A stretch of DNA of 64,000 nucleotides. Source: Massilia aurea. Its GTDB lineage: Bacteria; Pseudomonadota; Gammaproteobacteria; Burkholderiales; Burkholderiaceae_D. This document shows, one piece after another, positions 16,579 through 25,330 of the stretch (its first letter is position 1; each line of letters starts with the position of its first letter). Under the pieces are notes generated by a model. That model was not told the DNA's origin. It did no database searches and worked only from the letters and a program-made list of their open reading frames with translations. Made by a program: the position numbers and the translations under genes. The stretch is taken from positions 496,001 through 560,000 of the forward strand of contig NZ_JACHBX010000003.1 in NCBI RefSeq assembly GCF_014200505.1, in the 5' to 3' direction.

Positions 16579-16980
16579 TTACTGGCCGATGGTCAGGGTC
16601 TTGAGCAGCATGGTCTTGGCTGCATTCATGGTTTCGACGTTGGTCTGGTACGAGCGCGAGGCGGACAGCATATTGACCATCTCGTCGACCACGTTCACGT
16701 TCGGCATCGATACATAGCCCTTGTCGTCGGCCATCGGATGCTTGGGGTCGTACACCTGCTTGAGCGGCGACGGATCTTCGACCACTTCGCGCACGCGCAC
16801 GCCGGTCGCGCCCGAGGCGGTGGGCACCGACTCGAACACGACCGACTTGGCGCGGTAGGCTTCGCCCGACGGCGACGTGGCGCTGTCGGCATTGGCCAGA
16901 TTGCTGGCCACCGTATTCAGGCGCTGCGCCTGGGCGCTCATGGCCGAACCGGACACATTAAAGATATTGAATAGCGACAT
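16579..16980 (-). CDS. flgC: Flagellar proximal rod protein FlgC
   Basis: A 133-residue rod protein beginning [20 protein letters not shown] with [14 protein letters not shown] and ending [20 protein letters not shown] plus the terminal helix. This length and both motifs are diagnostic of FlgC. It lies 11 bp downstream of flgB in the operon. Confidence 0.96.
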   Translation of the reverse strand: MSLFNIFNVSGSAMSAQAQRLNTVASNLANADSATSPSGEAYRAKSVVFESVPTASGATGVRVREVVEDPSPLKQVYDPKHPMADDKGYVSMPNVNVVDEMVNMLSASRSYQTNVETMNAAKTMLLKTLTIGQ

Positions 16981-16991
16981 GGCGAGTTTCC

Positions 16992-17408
16992 TTATTGGCC
17001 CTGGATTGCGCTCAGGAGGCCCTTGATCTGGCTGTTGATCATATTGATCCCTGCCTCGTAGCGCAGCGCGTTGTCGGCGAACTGATTGCGCTCGACGTCC
17101 ATGTCGACCGTATTGCCGTCGACGCTGCCCTGCACCACGCCGCGGTACAGCACCGGCGTGCCGTTGGCCAGCGTGTCGCCGGTGGCAACGCCGCGCGCCA
17201 TGTGGTTGCTATTGGTGGTGTTCATCGCACCGCCCGGCTTGCCGCCTCCCATCGCGCCCTGCAAGGCTGCCGCGAAATCGATGTCGCGCGCCTTGTAGTT
17301 CGGGGTGTCGGCATTGGCGATATTGGACGCCAGCAGTTCCTGGCGCTGCGAGCGCAGGGACAATGCCGTTTCATTAAAACGCATGTAGTCGTCGAGTTTG
17401 CCGATCAT
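16992..17408 (-). CDS. flgB: Flagellar proximal rod protein FlgB
   Basis: A 138-residue rod protein, first gene of the minus-strand rod/hook operon. It has [32 protein letters not shown] and a C-terminal amphipathic helix, as in FlgB. Its start at 17408 faces flgA across a 167-bp gap that must hold the divergent early promoters. In betaproteobacteria these are often activated by FlhDC; I could not find a convincing operator or a sigma-54 site there. Confidence 0.95.
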   Translation of the reverse strand: MIGKLDDYMRFNETALSLRSQRQELLASNIANADTPNYKARDIDFAAALQGAMGGGKPGGAMNTTNSNHMARGVATGDTLANGTPVLYRGVVQGSVDGNTVDMDVERNQFADNALRYEAGINMINSQIKGLLSAIQGQ

Positions 17409-17575
17409 GCCGCCTCCGGGCTGTTCTTTGTTGGGACAGAAGCGATCATACGGTTCGGTTCGCTACACCAATCGACGGAGAAGAGCGGACATTCCCCCCG
17501 CTATTCAAAGTTTCACTAGGGAATCATTCGACCTAAGATAGCAGCATTCCCGAATTTCAGCCCGAACTCCAGACC

Positions 17576-18274
17576 ATGACATCACAACTTGTCGCTTTTT
17601 CGCTGCTGGCACTTGTATACAGTGGCGCCCAGGCCCAGCAGGGGGCAAACAGCCGCCAGCAACCCGAGGCCGTGCGCGCCGTGGTGGAGCAGTTCCTGGC
17701 CACCCAGAGCGCCGGCCTGCCGGGCCAGGTGAGCGTGACGGTCGGCGCGATCGATCAGCGCCTGAGCCTGCCCGCCTGCCCGGCCCCGGAAGCCTTCCAG
17801 CAGCCGGGCGCCCGCCCCTGGGGCAAGACGACGGTGGGCGTGCGCTGCACGGCGCCGGCGTGGACGATGTATGTGCAGGCCCAGGTCAGCGTGGTGGCCG
17901 AGTATGTCGCCGCCGGCGTGCCCCTGGCGCAGGGCCAGCCGCTGGTGCCGGGTCAGCTGGTGATGGTAAAAGGCGATATCGCCGCCATGCCCAACGGGAT
18001 CATCACAGATATGGCGCAGGCGCTGGGCCGTGCGCCCACCGTGTCGCTGCCGGCCGGTACCGCGCTGCGGGTGGACGCGCTACGCAGCCAGGCCGTCATC
18101 AAGCAGGGCCAGGCGGTGCGCTTGGTATCGCGCGGCTCGAACTTTTCGGTGAGCAGCGAAGCCAAGGCCATCAACAATGCCAGCGATGGCCAGATCGTCC
18201 AGGTACGCACGACGGCCGGCCGGATCATCAGCGGCACCGCGCGCGATGGCGGGACCGTGGAAATCGTTTTATAA
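17576..18274 (+). CDS. flgA: Flagellar P-ring assembly chaperone FlgA
   Basis: A 232-residue periplasmic protein with a signal peptide (about 1-21, ending AQA) and a C-terminal SAF domain. The segment VPLAQGQPLVPGQLVMVKGD and the final RTTAGRIISGTARDGGTVEI are typical of FlgA. It binds FlgI and assists P-ring assembly. It is divergent from flgB and is followed by flgM, the usual flgA-flgM-flgN order. The start ATG at 17576 directly precedes the hydrophobic signal. Confidence 0.93.
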   Translation: MTSQLVAFSLLALVYSGAQAQQGANSRQQPEAVRAVVEQFLATQSAGLPGQVSVTVGAIDQRLSLPACPAPEAFQQPGARPWGKTTVGVRCTAPAWTMYVQAQVSVVAEYVAAGVPLAQGQPLVPGQLVMVKGDIAAMPNGIITDMAQALGRAPTVSLPAGTALRVDALRSQAVIKQGQAVRLVSRGSNFSVSSEAKAINNASDGQIVQVRTTAGRIISGTARDGGTVEIVL

Positions 18275-18313
18275 CAATTGCGATCTTCTCTTCGCCAAAT
18301 CGGTGCTGATTGC

Positions 18314-18340
18314 TAAAGTTTGTAAAGGCGTGGCCGTTAC
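18314..18340 (+). promoter_or_regulatory. Sigma-28 (FliA) promoter for flgMN
   Basis: TAAAGTTT, 11 nt, GCCGTTAC matches the FliA consensus at all eight positions of the -35 side and most of the -10 side. It lies about 50 bp before the flgM start. It makes flgMN a late unit in addition to read-through from flgA, giving the FliA-FlgM feedback loop. Confidence 0.85.
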
Positions 18341-18390
18341 AATAAGCAGATCCCGGAGCTTGTGCTCCGCGCACCGAGAAGGATGAAGCC

Positions 18391-18705
18391 GTGAAAATCA
18401 ACGATACACTCAAGAGCAACCCAGGCCTTCAACCCGCCACCACGCAGACGAACAATGCGCGTGGCGCCGACAAGGCAGCAACGACCGCGCCCCTGACCGG
18501 TGCGCAAACCGACAGCGTGCGCCTGTCACCGCAAGGCCAGGCCATGGCAAGCAGCGTCGGTGGCGGCGCAGCCGTATTCGACGCCAAGAAAGTAGAACGT
18601 ATCAAGATGGCCATCGCCGATGGCCAGTTCCAAGTCAACTCCGAGAAAGTGGCTGACGGCTTGCTAGACACCGTACGCGACTTGCTCCATTCGAGACAAC
18701 GCTAA
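18391..18705 (+). CDS. flgM: Anti-sigma-28 factor FlgM
   Basis: A 104-residue protein with a GTG start at 18391, preceded by AGAAGGATG as ribosome binding site. MKINDTLKSNPGLQP at the N-terminus and the C-terminal helices (VERIKMAIADGQFQVNSEKV, then ADGLLDTVRDLL) are the FlgM pattern: a disordered N-terminus and a C-terminal FliA-binding domain. It holds FliA (encoded at 54108-54836) inactive until it is exported through the finished hook-basal body. The gene is only 3 bp from flgN. Confidence 0.93.
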   Translation: MKINDTLKSNPGLQPATTQTNNARGADKAATTAPLTGAQTDSVRLSPQGQAMASSVGGGAAVFDAKKVERIKMAIADGQFQVNSEKVADGLLDTVRDLLHSRQR

Positions 18706-18708
18706 ACC

Positions 18709-19179
18709 ATGACCACCAGCCCGTTCCAGACCCTCGCCGCCGAATACCATCACCTCACCGCCCTCCTGGCGTTGATGAAGCAAGAGCAGCAATCCCTGGT
18801 GTCGCTCGATGCCGACACCCTGGCCGAGCTGACCACGCGCAAGAATGCGATGCTGGCCGATCTGGCCTCGTTGTCGCAACAGCGCCACGCGGCATTGGCC
18901 GCGGCGGGCTGCGATGCATCGGAAGCAGGCATGGAACCCTGGCTGGCAGTCAATGACGACGGCGACGTACGGCAACAATGGGAGCGCATGCTCGATGCTG
19001 CGCGCGAAGCAAAAGAACTCAACCGCGTCAATGGCATGCTGATCAACAAGCAGCTGGCGCACAACCAGGGCGTGCTCAACGCCCTGCGCACCCCTACCAA
19101 TGCACCGACCGGCACCATCTACGGCGCCAGTGGCCAGACCATGGGCGTGGGCGTCTCGAAACGCTACGTCATCGGCTGA
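18709..19179 (+). CDS. flgN: Flagellar export chaperone FlgN
   Basis: A 156-residue helical protein starting 3 bp after flgM. The pattern FQTLAAEYHHLTALLALMKQ, then EQQSLVSLDADTLAELTTRK and NAMLADLASLSQQRHA, is typical of FlgN; the C-terminal part contains NRVNGMLINKQLAHNQ. FlgN keeps FlgK and FlgL soluble and targets them to the export gate. A stem-loop at 19191-19215 follows. Confidence 0.9.
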   Translation: MTTSPFQTLAAEYHHLTALLALMKQEQQSLVSLDADTLAELTTRKNAMLADLASLSQQRHAALAAAGCDASEAGMEPWLAVNDDGDVRQQWERMLDAAREAKELNRVNGMLINKQLAHNQGVLNALRTPTNAPTGTIYGASGQTMGVGVSKRYVIG

Positions 19180-19190
19180 AGGCCGCCGCG

Positions 19191-19215
19191 GGCAAGACCG
19201 CCCCAGCGGCTTGCC
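19191..19215 (+). terminator. Stem-loop after flgN
   Basis: GGCAAG, a bulged A, CCGC, loop CCCA, GCGG, CTTGCC form a 10-bp stem 11 bp after the flgN stop. It is followed by ACGTTAATATT and not by a clean T-run, so it is a weak or factor-assisted terminator candidate. Confidence 0.5.
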
Positions 19216-19352
19216 ACGTTAATATTAAGTAATTGAACAACGGCGCCAAATAAGCGCCCGGCCTGGATACAACGACGGCATAATACCGGCTCAGTTCGGT
19301 TTGTCCCCCCTTGTCCACCACTGCGCATCCCAGTGCGCCAGGCCCGTTCGCC

Positions 19353-20588
19353 ATGCTCGCCACTCAGCAGATCTTCCTGATCGCGTCCCTGCTTTGCTTT
19401 CTTGTCTATCTTGCGTTGGTGTCGGCCGGCTCGCAATCCCTGCGCGGCATGCGTGCAATGCGCGCCGCCGCGCTGCTGGGACTGCTTGGCAACCTGCTGT
19501 ATGCCTTTGGCCGTGAGCTGCCGACCCTGCTGGGCTACGAAATAGCAAACATGGCATATTCCGGCGCCGGCGCGGCCCTTGCCGCCGGTTATCGCCAGCT
19601 GTCCGGCCGCCAGGCCCATGTCAGGACGCTGGCGTTGCTGGTCGCTGCGGTCGGCATCCTGACCGTGGTATTTCATGACTGGTTCGATTCGTTCATGCTG
19701 CGCAGCGCCGTCGTTTCGCTGTTCCAGGCCGGCATCTGCATCGACATCGCGCACAGCGTGCTCGCCGGGCGCGGCGAGCAGCAGCGCCGCTCGCATGGCC
19801 AGGTGCATCTGCAAGGCCCCGGACAGCAGCACGTGCAGCGCTTCGTGCTGCTCATGTGCGTGCTGGTCGCGGGCGGGCACGGGGTGCGCATGCTCTTTCT
19901 GCTGATCGCGGCCAATCCACCGACTTCGCTGCTGCAGCCAAGTACGGCCAGCCTGGCGATCCTGACCGTGGCTGCACTGGCATTGCCGGCACTGACCCTC
20001 GGCGGCCTGCTCACCCTGCACCGCCACATCGTGTACCAGGCCGAATACATCGCGAACCACGACCACCTGACCGGCGCCTGGTCGCGCAAGGCGTTCTTCG
20101 AGATCGCCGAACGCGAGACGACGCGCGCCCGGCACCGGCGCCAGCCACTGGCCCTGATGCTGATCGACCTCGACCACTTCAAGGCCATCAACGACAGCGC
20201 CGGCCACGAAGCGGGCGACATCGCCTTGCAACTGGTGGCCACCAGCGCGCGCGAGACGCTGCGCGCCGTCGACTGCATCGCGCGCCTGGGCGGGGATGAA
20301 TTCGCGGTACTGCTGCCGGGCGCCGACCTGGCGCGCGCGAGTGCGGTGGGCAAGGCACTGGCGGAAGCGCTGCGCGCGGTCACCAGCACGATGCCGGCCG
20401 CGCAACGCCGGCTGACGCTGAGTATCGGCGCGACCGTCACGCTGGACGGGGAACCGTTCAAGACGACGCTGGCGCGCGCGGACTCTGCGCTGTACGCCGC
20501 CAAGTCGGCGGGCCGCGACCAGGTAATTGCACTGGCCCCGCCACTGCACGTCGTGCGGCCGGCGTCGAAGGTCAGCGCCAGCCGCTGA
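19353..20588 (+). CDS. Membrane-bound diguanylate cyclase (GGDEF)
   Basis: The ATG at 19353 gives 411 residues and puts a hydrophobic helix at the very start; an in-frame TTG at 19311 would add 14 polar residues and is less likely. The first ~220 residues hold about six or seven membrane helices without a recognised sensor name. A C-terminal GGDEF domain follows (YIANHDHLTGAWSRKAFFEI, then LMLIDLDHFKAINDSAGHEA). The active-site motif GGDEF is intact at about 313-317, and RAVD five residues before it is the inhibitory I-site. The enzyme should make c-di-GMP and be product-inhibited. Its position right after flgMN links it physically to flagellar genes, but the stem-loop at 19191-19215 suggests a separate transcript. 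Confidence 0.85.
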   Translation: MLATQQIFLIASLLCFLVYLALVSAGSQSLRGMRAMRAAALLGLLGNLLYAFGRELPTLLGYEIANMAYSGAGAALAAGYRQLSGRQAHVRTLALLVAAVGILTVVFHDWFDSFMLRSAVVSLFQAGICIDIAHSVLAGRGEQQRRSHGQVHLQGPGQQHVQRFVLLMCVLVAGGHGVRMLFLLIAANPPTSLLQPSTASLAILTVAALALPALTLGGLLTLHRHIVYQAEYIANHDHLTGAWSRKAFFEIAERETTRARHRRQPLALMLIDLDHFKAINDSAGHEAGDIALQLVATSARETLRAVDCIARLGGDEFAVLLPGADLARASAVGKALAEALRAVTSTMPAAQRRLTLSIGATVTLDGEPFKTTLARADSALYAAKSAGRDQVIALAPPLHVVRPASKVSASR

Positions 20589-20684
20589 GCGACCAGTCCT
20601 ACGTCGGGACGCTCTTTGCTCCTATTGGGAAGTCGGCGCCATGCACCCAACTGCATTGCATATCAACGCATCCAGGAGAACTGC

Positions 20685-21005
20685 ATGAATAACGACAACA
20701 CCAACGCCCCTAAAGACACCGGCCTGCGCGATGGCGGACCTGATTCATATGCGGGCTTCGTGGCCAACGATGCCGACGGTGACTCGAGCATCGGTCATCC
20801 TGCCAAGGGCACCAGCCAATCGGGCATCAACAGCAATTTTGCGAAGGCCTCGCCAGAGAGCAATGTCGGCCCTGCTGGCGCACCCCAAGCCAGCCACGGG
20901 CAGGCAACCGGTGACGTACCGGGTGGCTCGCGCCCCAAGGCGCCGGGCGAGCCGGATGGCGAAGCAGCCGATGGCGGGACAGATACGCCGACGCGCCAGG
21001 ACTGA
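20685..21005 (+). CDS. Small disordered protein of unknown function
   Basis: A 106-residue protein chosen to start at the ATG at 20685, which has AGGAGA a few bases upstream. It is rich in Gly, Asp, Ser, Ala and Pro, has no hydrophobic segment and no cysteine, and looks fully disordered (DTGLRDGGPDSYAGFVANDA, then GSRPKAPGEPDGEAADG). I do not recognise the family. Composition resembles small hydrophilic stress proteins, but that is only a resemblance. It is convergent with the DUF1501 gene. Confidence 0.6.
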   Translation: MNNDNTNAPKDTGLRDGGPDSYAGFVANDADGDSSIGHPAKGTSQSGINSNFAKASPESNVGPAGAPQASHGQATGDVPGGSRPKAPGEPDGEAADGGTDTPTRQD

Positions 21006-21023
21006 TTGCCGTTCATACAGTTA

Positions 21024-22169
21024 TTAGCCGCGCAACAGGCGCGCCGATGACGTTCCCGGCGTCGAACCGGGAAACAAGACGCGCGCCGTGCGTTCCGGAT
21101 CCAGCTGAAACGCTTCGGCGCACGCGTGCGCTACCAGCGCATCCAGGCCGAGCGTCGGCCTGAGATCGCGATTGTCGAGCAAATCCCCAGGCGCCAGCCC
21201 GGGCCAGTCGGCAACGATCCTGCCTCCCTTGACCGCACCGCCAATCAGCATGGCAGCCGACGCCGTCCCATGGTCGGTCCCGCCGGTACCATTTGCCGCG
21301 ACGGTGCGCCCGAACTCGGTGGCAACGAGAATCGTTGTCTGACGCCATGCATCGCCAAGGCCCTGCTGCAAGCCGCTGATCAAGTCATCGAGATTGTTCA
21401 GCTGCGTGGCCATGCGCCCTTTTTGCGCACTGTGCGTATCCCAGCCGTTGGTTTCGATCATGGCAATCCGGGGGCCGTCCGCGCGCGCAAGAAAGCCGGC
21501 AGCGGTCTTGCCCAGTTCGACCGGCGACTGTTGGCCCTTGCTGCCCTCGGTCGTACCAGCCATGCCCTGGGCCTTGAGCGCCGTCGACCAGAGTCCGCTC
21601 AGCTGGGCATCGCCTTCATACAGCTTCTGCACGCGCAGCAGCAGATCGTCGTTGGCATGCGGCAGGCCGGATGGCGCGTACGACGCGACATCGATCGCGC
21701 CACGCAGCGCCAGCGGCAGTGTGGGCGCAAACGCGATCGCCTGATTGCTGCGCCGTGGCAGCATGCCGGCCAGCCGGTTCATCCAGCCGTCCTTGACGTC
21801 GAACGGCGCCTTGCCGCCCGTCTCGAGAACATTTTGCGCGTCGAAGTGCGAGCGATCGCGGTACGGTGACGCCACCGCATGGAACAGGCTGGCCTGCCCT
21901 GCCTTGTATAGCCCGGCGATGCCGGTCAGCGAAGGGTGCAGCGCAAACGTGCCGTCCAGCTTCAATGCTTCGGTGGGATCGATGGCAAGCGCACCGCGCA
22001 ACCTGGCATACGCGGGATCGGCATAAGGGATCAGCGTGTGCAGGCCATCGGCAGCGCCGCGCTGGATGATGAACACGAAGCGGCGCTCGGTGTCGGCGCC
22101 TGCAAATGCGATGCGGGGCGCGGCAAGCAATGCGGCGGCGCTGGAAATAAAACCTCGTCGGTTGAGCAT
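21024..22169 (-). CDS. DUF1501 domain protein, Tat-exported
   Basis: A 381-residue protein with a twin-arginine signal (NRRGFISSAAALLAAP). It has the family blocks RRFVFIIQRGAADGLHTLIP, ETNGWDTHSAQKGRMATQLN and TILVATEFGRTVAANGTGGT with DHGTASAAMLIGG. DUF1501 proteins are sulfatase-fold-like exported proteins whose reaction is not established. The start lies 3 bp after the stop of the upstream DUF1800 gene, the common two-gene pairing, so they are co-transcribed and probably work on the same substrate. Confidence 0.88.
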   Translation of the reverse strand: MLNRRGFISSAAALLAAPRIAFAGADTERRFVFIIQRGAADGLHTLIPYADPAYARLRGALAIDPTEALKLDGTFALHPSLTGIAGLYKAGQASLFHAVASPYRDRSHFDAQNVLETGGKAPFDVKDGWMNRLAGMLPRRSNQAIAFAPTLPLALRGAIDVASYAPSGLPHANDDLLLRVQKLYEGDAQLSGLWSTALKAQGMAGTTEGSKGQQSPVELGKTAAGFLARADGPRIAMIETNGWDTHSAQKGRMATQLNNLDDLISGLQQGLGDAWRQTTILVATEFGRTVAANGTGGTDHGTASAAMLIGGAVKGGRIVADWPGLAPGDLLDNRDLRPTLGLDALVAHACAEAFQLDPERTARVLFPGSTPGTSSARLLRG

Positions 22170-22172
22170 GTT

Positions 22173-23543
22173 TTACCTTCTCAGGAATTCAGGCGATGCC
22201 AAAAGCAACGCCAGCGCATTGGCCGGGCTTTCTGCCTGTGCAATCGCGGTGGCGGTCGCGCCACTCAAGGTACCCGGCAGCACGCGCGGCGCCAACGCGC
22301 GCGCATCGATCTTGCCGCCAAACTCCGTGGCCAGGCGCTGTGCGATTTCTACCCGGCGCAGCAGCGCATCGGGGGCCGCCCAGGTGGCAGTCACGTCGCC
22401 ATAACCGGCTGGCGAGCCAGGCCGCCAGACGGGCTGGCCAAGCCGGCCCGTCAGAAACTGGATGCGCGCCGCCGGCACGGTCTGCACGCCCATGGCGCGC
22501 AGACCGGACAGCGTCCAGTCCCAGGGCGACTTGAACTTGGCGGCCACTGGCGGCACATCACCGGCTGCGCTCACCAGTTCGCGGTACAGCGCCGGCAGGT
22601 CACCGCCGGTCTGCAGAAACCGGTCGGCCAGCCGCTTGACCAGTACCGGCGGTGGATCGTCGGTGATGAAATGGCGCGCGAGCTTGGTGGCGATGTGGCT
22701 GGCGGTGGACGGCGCCCGGGCCAGGTCGCGCAGGATGGCCGTTGCCTGCTGCTGCCCATCGTCGGCATAGCTGCGACCAAGCACCGTCCGCACGCCGGGC
22801 TCGTGCTGGTTTGCCTGGAACCGGAAAGTTTGCGCGGCGTCCTCAGGCGACTGTTGGCCAGGCAGCGTCCAGCCGGTCAGTGCGCGGGCGAATTCCAGCA
22901 CGTCGGCCTGGGTATAGCCGCTGCGCACGCCCAGCGTGTGCAGTTCGAGAATTTCACGCGCCAGGTTTTCGTTCAGGCCACGGGTCGGGCGATCCGGCGC
23001 TTTCGCGCTGGCCCGGCGCGCAGCGACGCTGTCCGGCCCGGTCGATACGGACTGGTCGAGATACAGCAGCATGGCGGGATGGCGCGCCGTGGCGAGCAGC
23101 AGATCTTCGAACCGCCCCAGTACATGGGGCCGAATGGCATCGGCCTCGAAGCTGGCGGCAAAGCCCAGCACCGGTACTTTGTCGACCGAGATTGCAAAAT
23201 GGTTGGCCCAGAAGTGGGTCAAGCGCTCGACGAACGGCGTGCTGCTCTGCAGGGCGCTGTTGGTGCGCGCCTCCACGCCGGCCAGATAGGCTGCCCTGCC
23301 CGCGCGCTGGTAGTCTGCACGGACGCTGGCACGCTGCGCCTCGGGTGCGCTGCGGATGGCGGCTTGCTGCTCGGTCCACTGCGCCACGCGCATCGAGGTG
23401 CGCTCGATGGCGCGCCATGGCGGCGGCAATGGCTCGTAATCGTCGAGCTGCGCCAGCAACCAGCGCCGTGGATCGGCAACGGGCTTGTCGTCCGGTCGCG
23501 CACCGAGGCCCAGGCGGTTGCGCGCAATGGAATCGTTGATCAT
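22173..23543 (-). CDS. DUF1800 domain protein
   Basis: A 456-residue protein starting at the ATG at 23543 (MINDSIARNRLGLGARPDD); the same frame is open for another 49 codons upstream, but that sequence has no family resemblance. It contains LTHFWANHFAISVDKVPVLG, NENLAREILELHTLGVRSGY and FARALTGWTLPGQ, all typical of DUF1800. Its function is unknown. It is the first gene of a two-gene operon with the DUF1501 gene (3-bp gap). Unlike many family members, no signal peptide is evident at the chosen start. Confidence 0.85.
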   Translation of the reverse strand: MINDSIARNRLGLGARPDDKPVADPRRWLLAQLDDYEPLPPPWRAIERTSMRVAQWTEQQAAIRSAPEAQRASVRADYQRAGRAAYLAGVEARTNSALQSSTPFVERLTHFWANHFAISVDKVPVLGFAASFEADAIRPHVLGRFEDLLLATARHPAMLLYLDQSVSTGPDSVAARRASAKAPDRPTRGLNENLAREILELHTLGVRSGYTQADVLEFARALTGWTLPGQQSPEDAAQTFRFQANQHEPGVRTVLGRSYADDGQQQATAILRDLARAPSTASHIATKLARHFITDDPPPVLVKRLADRFLQTGGDLPALYRELVSAAGDVPPVAAKFKSPWDWTLSGLRAMGVQTVPAARIQFLTGRLGQPVWRPGSPAGYGDVTATWAAPDALLRRVEIAQRLATEFGGKIDARALAPRVLPGTLSGATATAIAQAESPANALALLLASPEFLRR

Positions 23544-23697
23544 GGCCCGAGTATAGAACCGTAACTGCCCTGGCAGGCCATACCGGCCTGTATGGGATGT
23601 AACTGTCCGTAACCGCCTGGACGGTAATGCGTGCAGAATTTCTTTTATATTTGTGTCATTACAACAGTGTGGGCGCAAATACATTCGCACAAATCTA

Positions 23698-23703
23698 TAT
23701 AAT
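23698..23703 (+). promoter_or_regulatory. -10 element before the ClC gene
   Basis: A perfect TATAAT about 25 bp before the ATG at 23729. It overlaps the alternative ATG at 23702, so a transcript from it would exclude that start and favours 23729. No good -35 hexamer is visible. Confidence 0.45.
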
Positions 23704-23728
23704 GTGGCCTCGTCCCCTCGAGCCCACC

Positions 23729-25090
23729 ATGTCCCACGACCCCTCCCCGCACGACGTACGCTCCGCCTTTAAACGCGAACTCATTTCTGCCAATCTCTGG
23801 CGCACCCGCATCGTTGTCGTCGGCACGGCCTCCATCGCCGGCCTCGTGGTCGTGGCGTTTACCTGGCTGGCCGAATCGGCATTCGCCCAGTTCAACAAGA
23901 TCGCCGATTTCGCCTGGTGGGTGCCCCTGATCTGGACCCCGCTCCTGTGCGCCGCCATCGTCTGGGTTACCCGGCGCTTCGTGCGCGGCGCGGGCGGCTC
24001 CGGCATTCCGCAAGTGATGGCGGCGCTCGACCCGGCTATTTCCGGCGGCCGGCGGCCCCTGCTCGTGTCCCTGAAAATCAGCTTCGCCAAGATTGGCCTG
24101 ACCTCGGCGGGCCTGTTGGGCGGCCTGTCACTGGGGCGTGAAGGCCCGTCGGTCCAGATCGCTGCCGGCGTGATGCTCGCCGCGCGCCGCTGGCTGCCGC
24201 GCGGCAGCGGCATCAGTGCCCATTCGCTGCTGGTGGCGGGCGGCGCTGCGGGGATTGCGGCCGCGTTCAACACGCCGCTGGCGGGGATCATGTTCGCGAT
24301 CGAAGAATTGTCGCGTGCGCCCGAGCAGCGCAACAGCGGCCTGATCGTCGCGGCGATCGTGCTGGCCGGCCTGATTGCCGTGTCTGTTCACGGCAACGGC
24401 CCGCACTTCGGCGTCATCCATCCGGGACCGATCGGATTGTCGCTGCTGTGGCCGGGCTTGCTCGCCGCCGTCGTCTGCGGTTTTGCAGGCGGCCTGTTCG
24501 CGCGCGTGCTGATCGCCAGCCTGCGGGGCGTCTCGCCCGACCTGCCCACGCGCTGGCGCGCCCGCTATCCGGTACGCTTCGCACTGGGCTGCGGTTTCCT
24601 GATCGCGGTCATTGGGGTGCTCAGTGGTGGAGCGACCTATGGCAGTGGCAACGAAGCCACACGCAGCCTGCTGGAGAACGAAGCCAATGTGCCGGCGGCG
24701 TTTGCGCTCTTCAAGTTTGTCGCGACCTGGCTGACCGCCTGGTCGGGCGTGCCGGCCGGTATCTTCGCGCCATCGCTGTCCATTGGCGCGGCCATGGGCC
24801 AGAACATCGCCTCGCTCACCGGTTACCCGTACAGCGCGGCGCTCATCGCGCTGGGCATGGTGGGCTTTCTGGCGGCCGCCACGCAGGCGCCGCTGACGGC
24901 CTTCATCATCGTCATGGAAATGGTTGATGGCCACAGCATGGTGCTCAGCCTGATGGCCTGCGCGGTCGTTGCCAGTACAGTCTCGCGCGTGCTCACGCCG
25001 CCGCTGTACAGTGCACTCGCGACGATCCAGTTGCCGCCGCGCCCAGTTCACCCGGCAAGCCCGGGCGAGCCGCCAGAGCGTGCGCCATGA
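23729..25090 (+). CDS. ClC-family chloride/proton antiporter
   Basis: A 453-residue polytopic membrane protein; the ATG at 23729 is preferred because a TATAAT overlaps the earlier ATG. The ClC signatures are present: GSGIPQ, GREGPSVQIAAG with the gating glutamate, and GVPAGIFAPSLSIGAAMG. FAIEE after AFNTPLAG contains the inner proton-pathway glutamate, so it should be a 2 Cl-/H+ exchanger and not a channel. CBS domains are absent, as in bacterial short forms. It is the first gene of a cluster of ion transporters (ClC, NhaA, TrkH, TrkA). A stem-loop follows, so it is probably a separate transcript. Confidence 0.88.
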   Translation: MSHDPSPHDVRSAFKRELISANLWRTRIVVVGTASIAGLVVVAFTWLAESAFAQFNKIADFAWWVPLIWTPLLCAAIVWVTRRFVRGAGGSGIPQVMAALDPAISGGRRPLLVSLKISFAKIGLTSAGLLGGLSLGREGPSVQIAAGVMLAARRWLPRGSGISAHSLLVAGGAAGIAAAFNTPLAGIMFAIEELSRAPEQRNSGLIVAAIVLAGLIAVSVHGNGPHFGVIHPGPIGLSLLWPGLLAAVVCGFAGGLFARVLIASLRGVSPDLPTRWRARYPVRFALGCGFLIAVIGVLSGGATYGSGNEATRSLLENEANVPAAFALFKFVATWLTAWSGVPAGIFAPSLSIGAAMGQNIASLTGYPYSAALIALGMVGFLAAATQAPLTAFIIVMEMVDGHSMVLSLMACAVVASTVSRVLTPPLYSALATIQLPPRPVHPASPGEPPERAP

Positions 25091-25094
25091 CGCG

Positions 25095-25118
25095 CCGCCC
25101 GCGCCAAAGCGTGGGCGG
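25095..25118 (+). terminator. Stem-loop after the ClC gene
   Basis: CCGCCCGCGC, loop CAAA, GCGTGGGCGG: a 10-bp stem with one G-U pair, 4 bp after the stop codon, followed by CTTGTCGATTGATT. It is a likely terminator with a poor T-tract. Confidence 0.55.
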
Positions 25119-25136
25119 CTTGTCGATTGATTACGT

Positions 25137-25142
25137 TATAAT
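25137..25142 (+). promoter_or_regulatory. -10 element before the nhaA leader
   Basis: Perfect TATAAT. Transcription would start about 25149, exactly where the structured leader begins, leaving about 180 nt before the nhaA ATG. No clear -35 was found. Confidence 0.5.
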
Positions 25143-25148
25143 CCGACC

Positions 25149-25230
25149 AGGGTGTTCATGCCGCCAGGCATGACAGGATTTGCGCTGGTCGGGCCGCCAC
25201 GCGGGCTACTACGCGACCACCATGCACCTG
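25149..25230 (+). ncRNA. Candidate nhaA-I type (Li+/Na+) riboswitch in nhaA leader
   Basis: The leader contains a perfect hairpin CATGCC, loop GCCA, GGCATG (25157-25172), then GACAGGATTTGCGC, then GCCACGCGGGCTACTACGCG with CGCG/CGCG pairing (25200-25203 with 25212-25215). GGTCG/CGACC (25187-25191 with 25214-25218) is an alternative pairing, and an outer GGTG/CACC pair (25151-25154 with 25225-25228) closes the structure. The order of these blocks agrees with what I remember of the nhaA-I motif, reported as a lithium/sodium-sensing class upstream of nhaA. About 100 nt between this element and the ATG can serve as expression platform. The match is from memory, not from a covariance search. Confidence 0.6.
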
Positions 25231-25330
25231 CACCTTACGCCGCACTCCACTCGCACGCCAGCAGCAGCTGCGCCGCCTCATCCAACACGGGGGTTGCCAG
25301 ATGACGCCCAAGCACTTTTGGAGAACCACC

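Noticed and set aside
23627..23728. A fluoride-type (crcB) riboswitch before the ClC gene.
   Set aside because: The gap lacks the expected paired core, and a TATAAT only 25 bp from the start codon leaves no room for it in the transcript.
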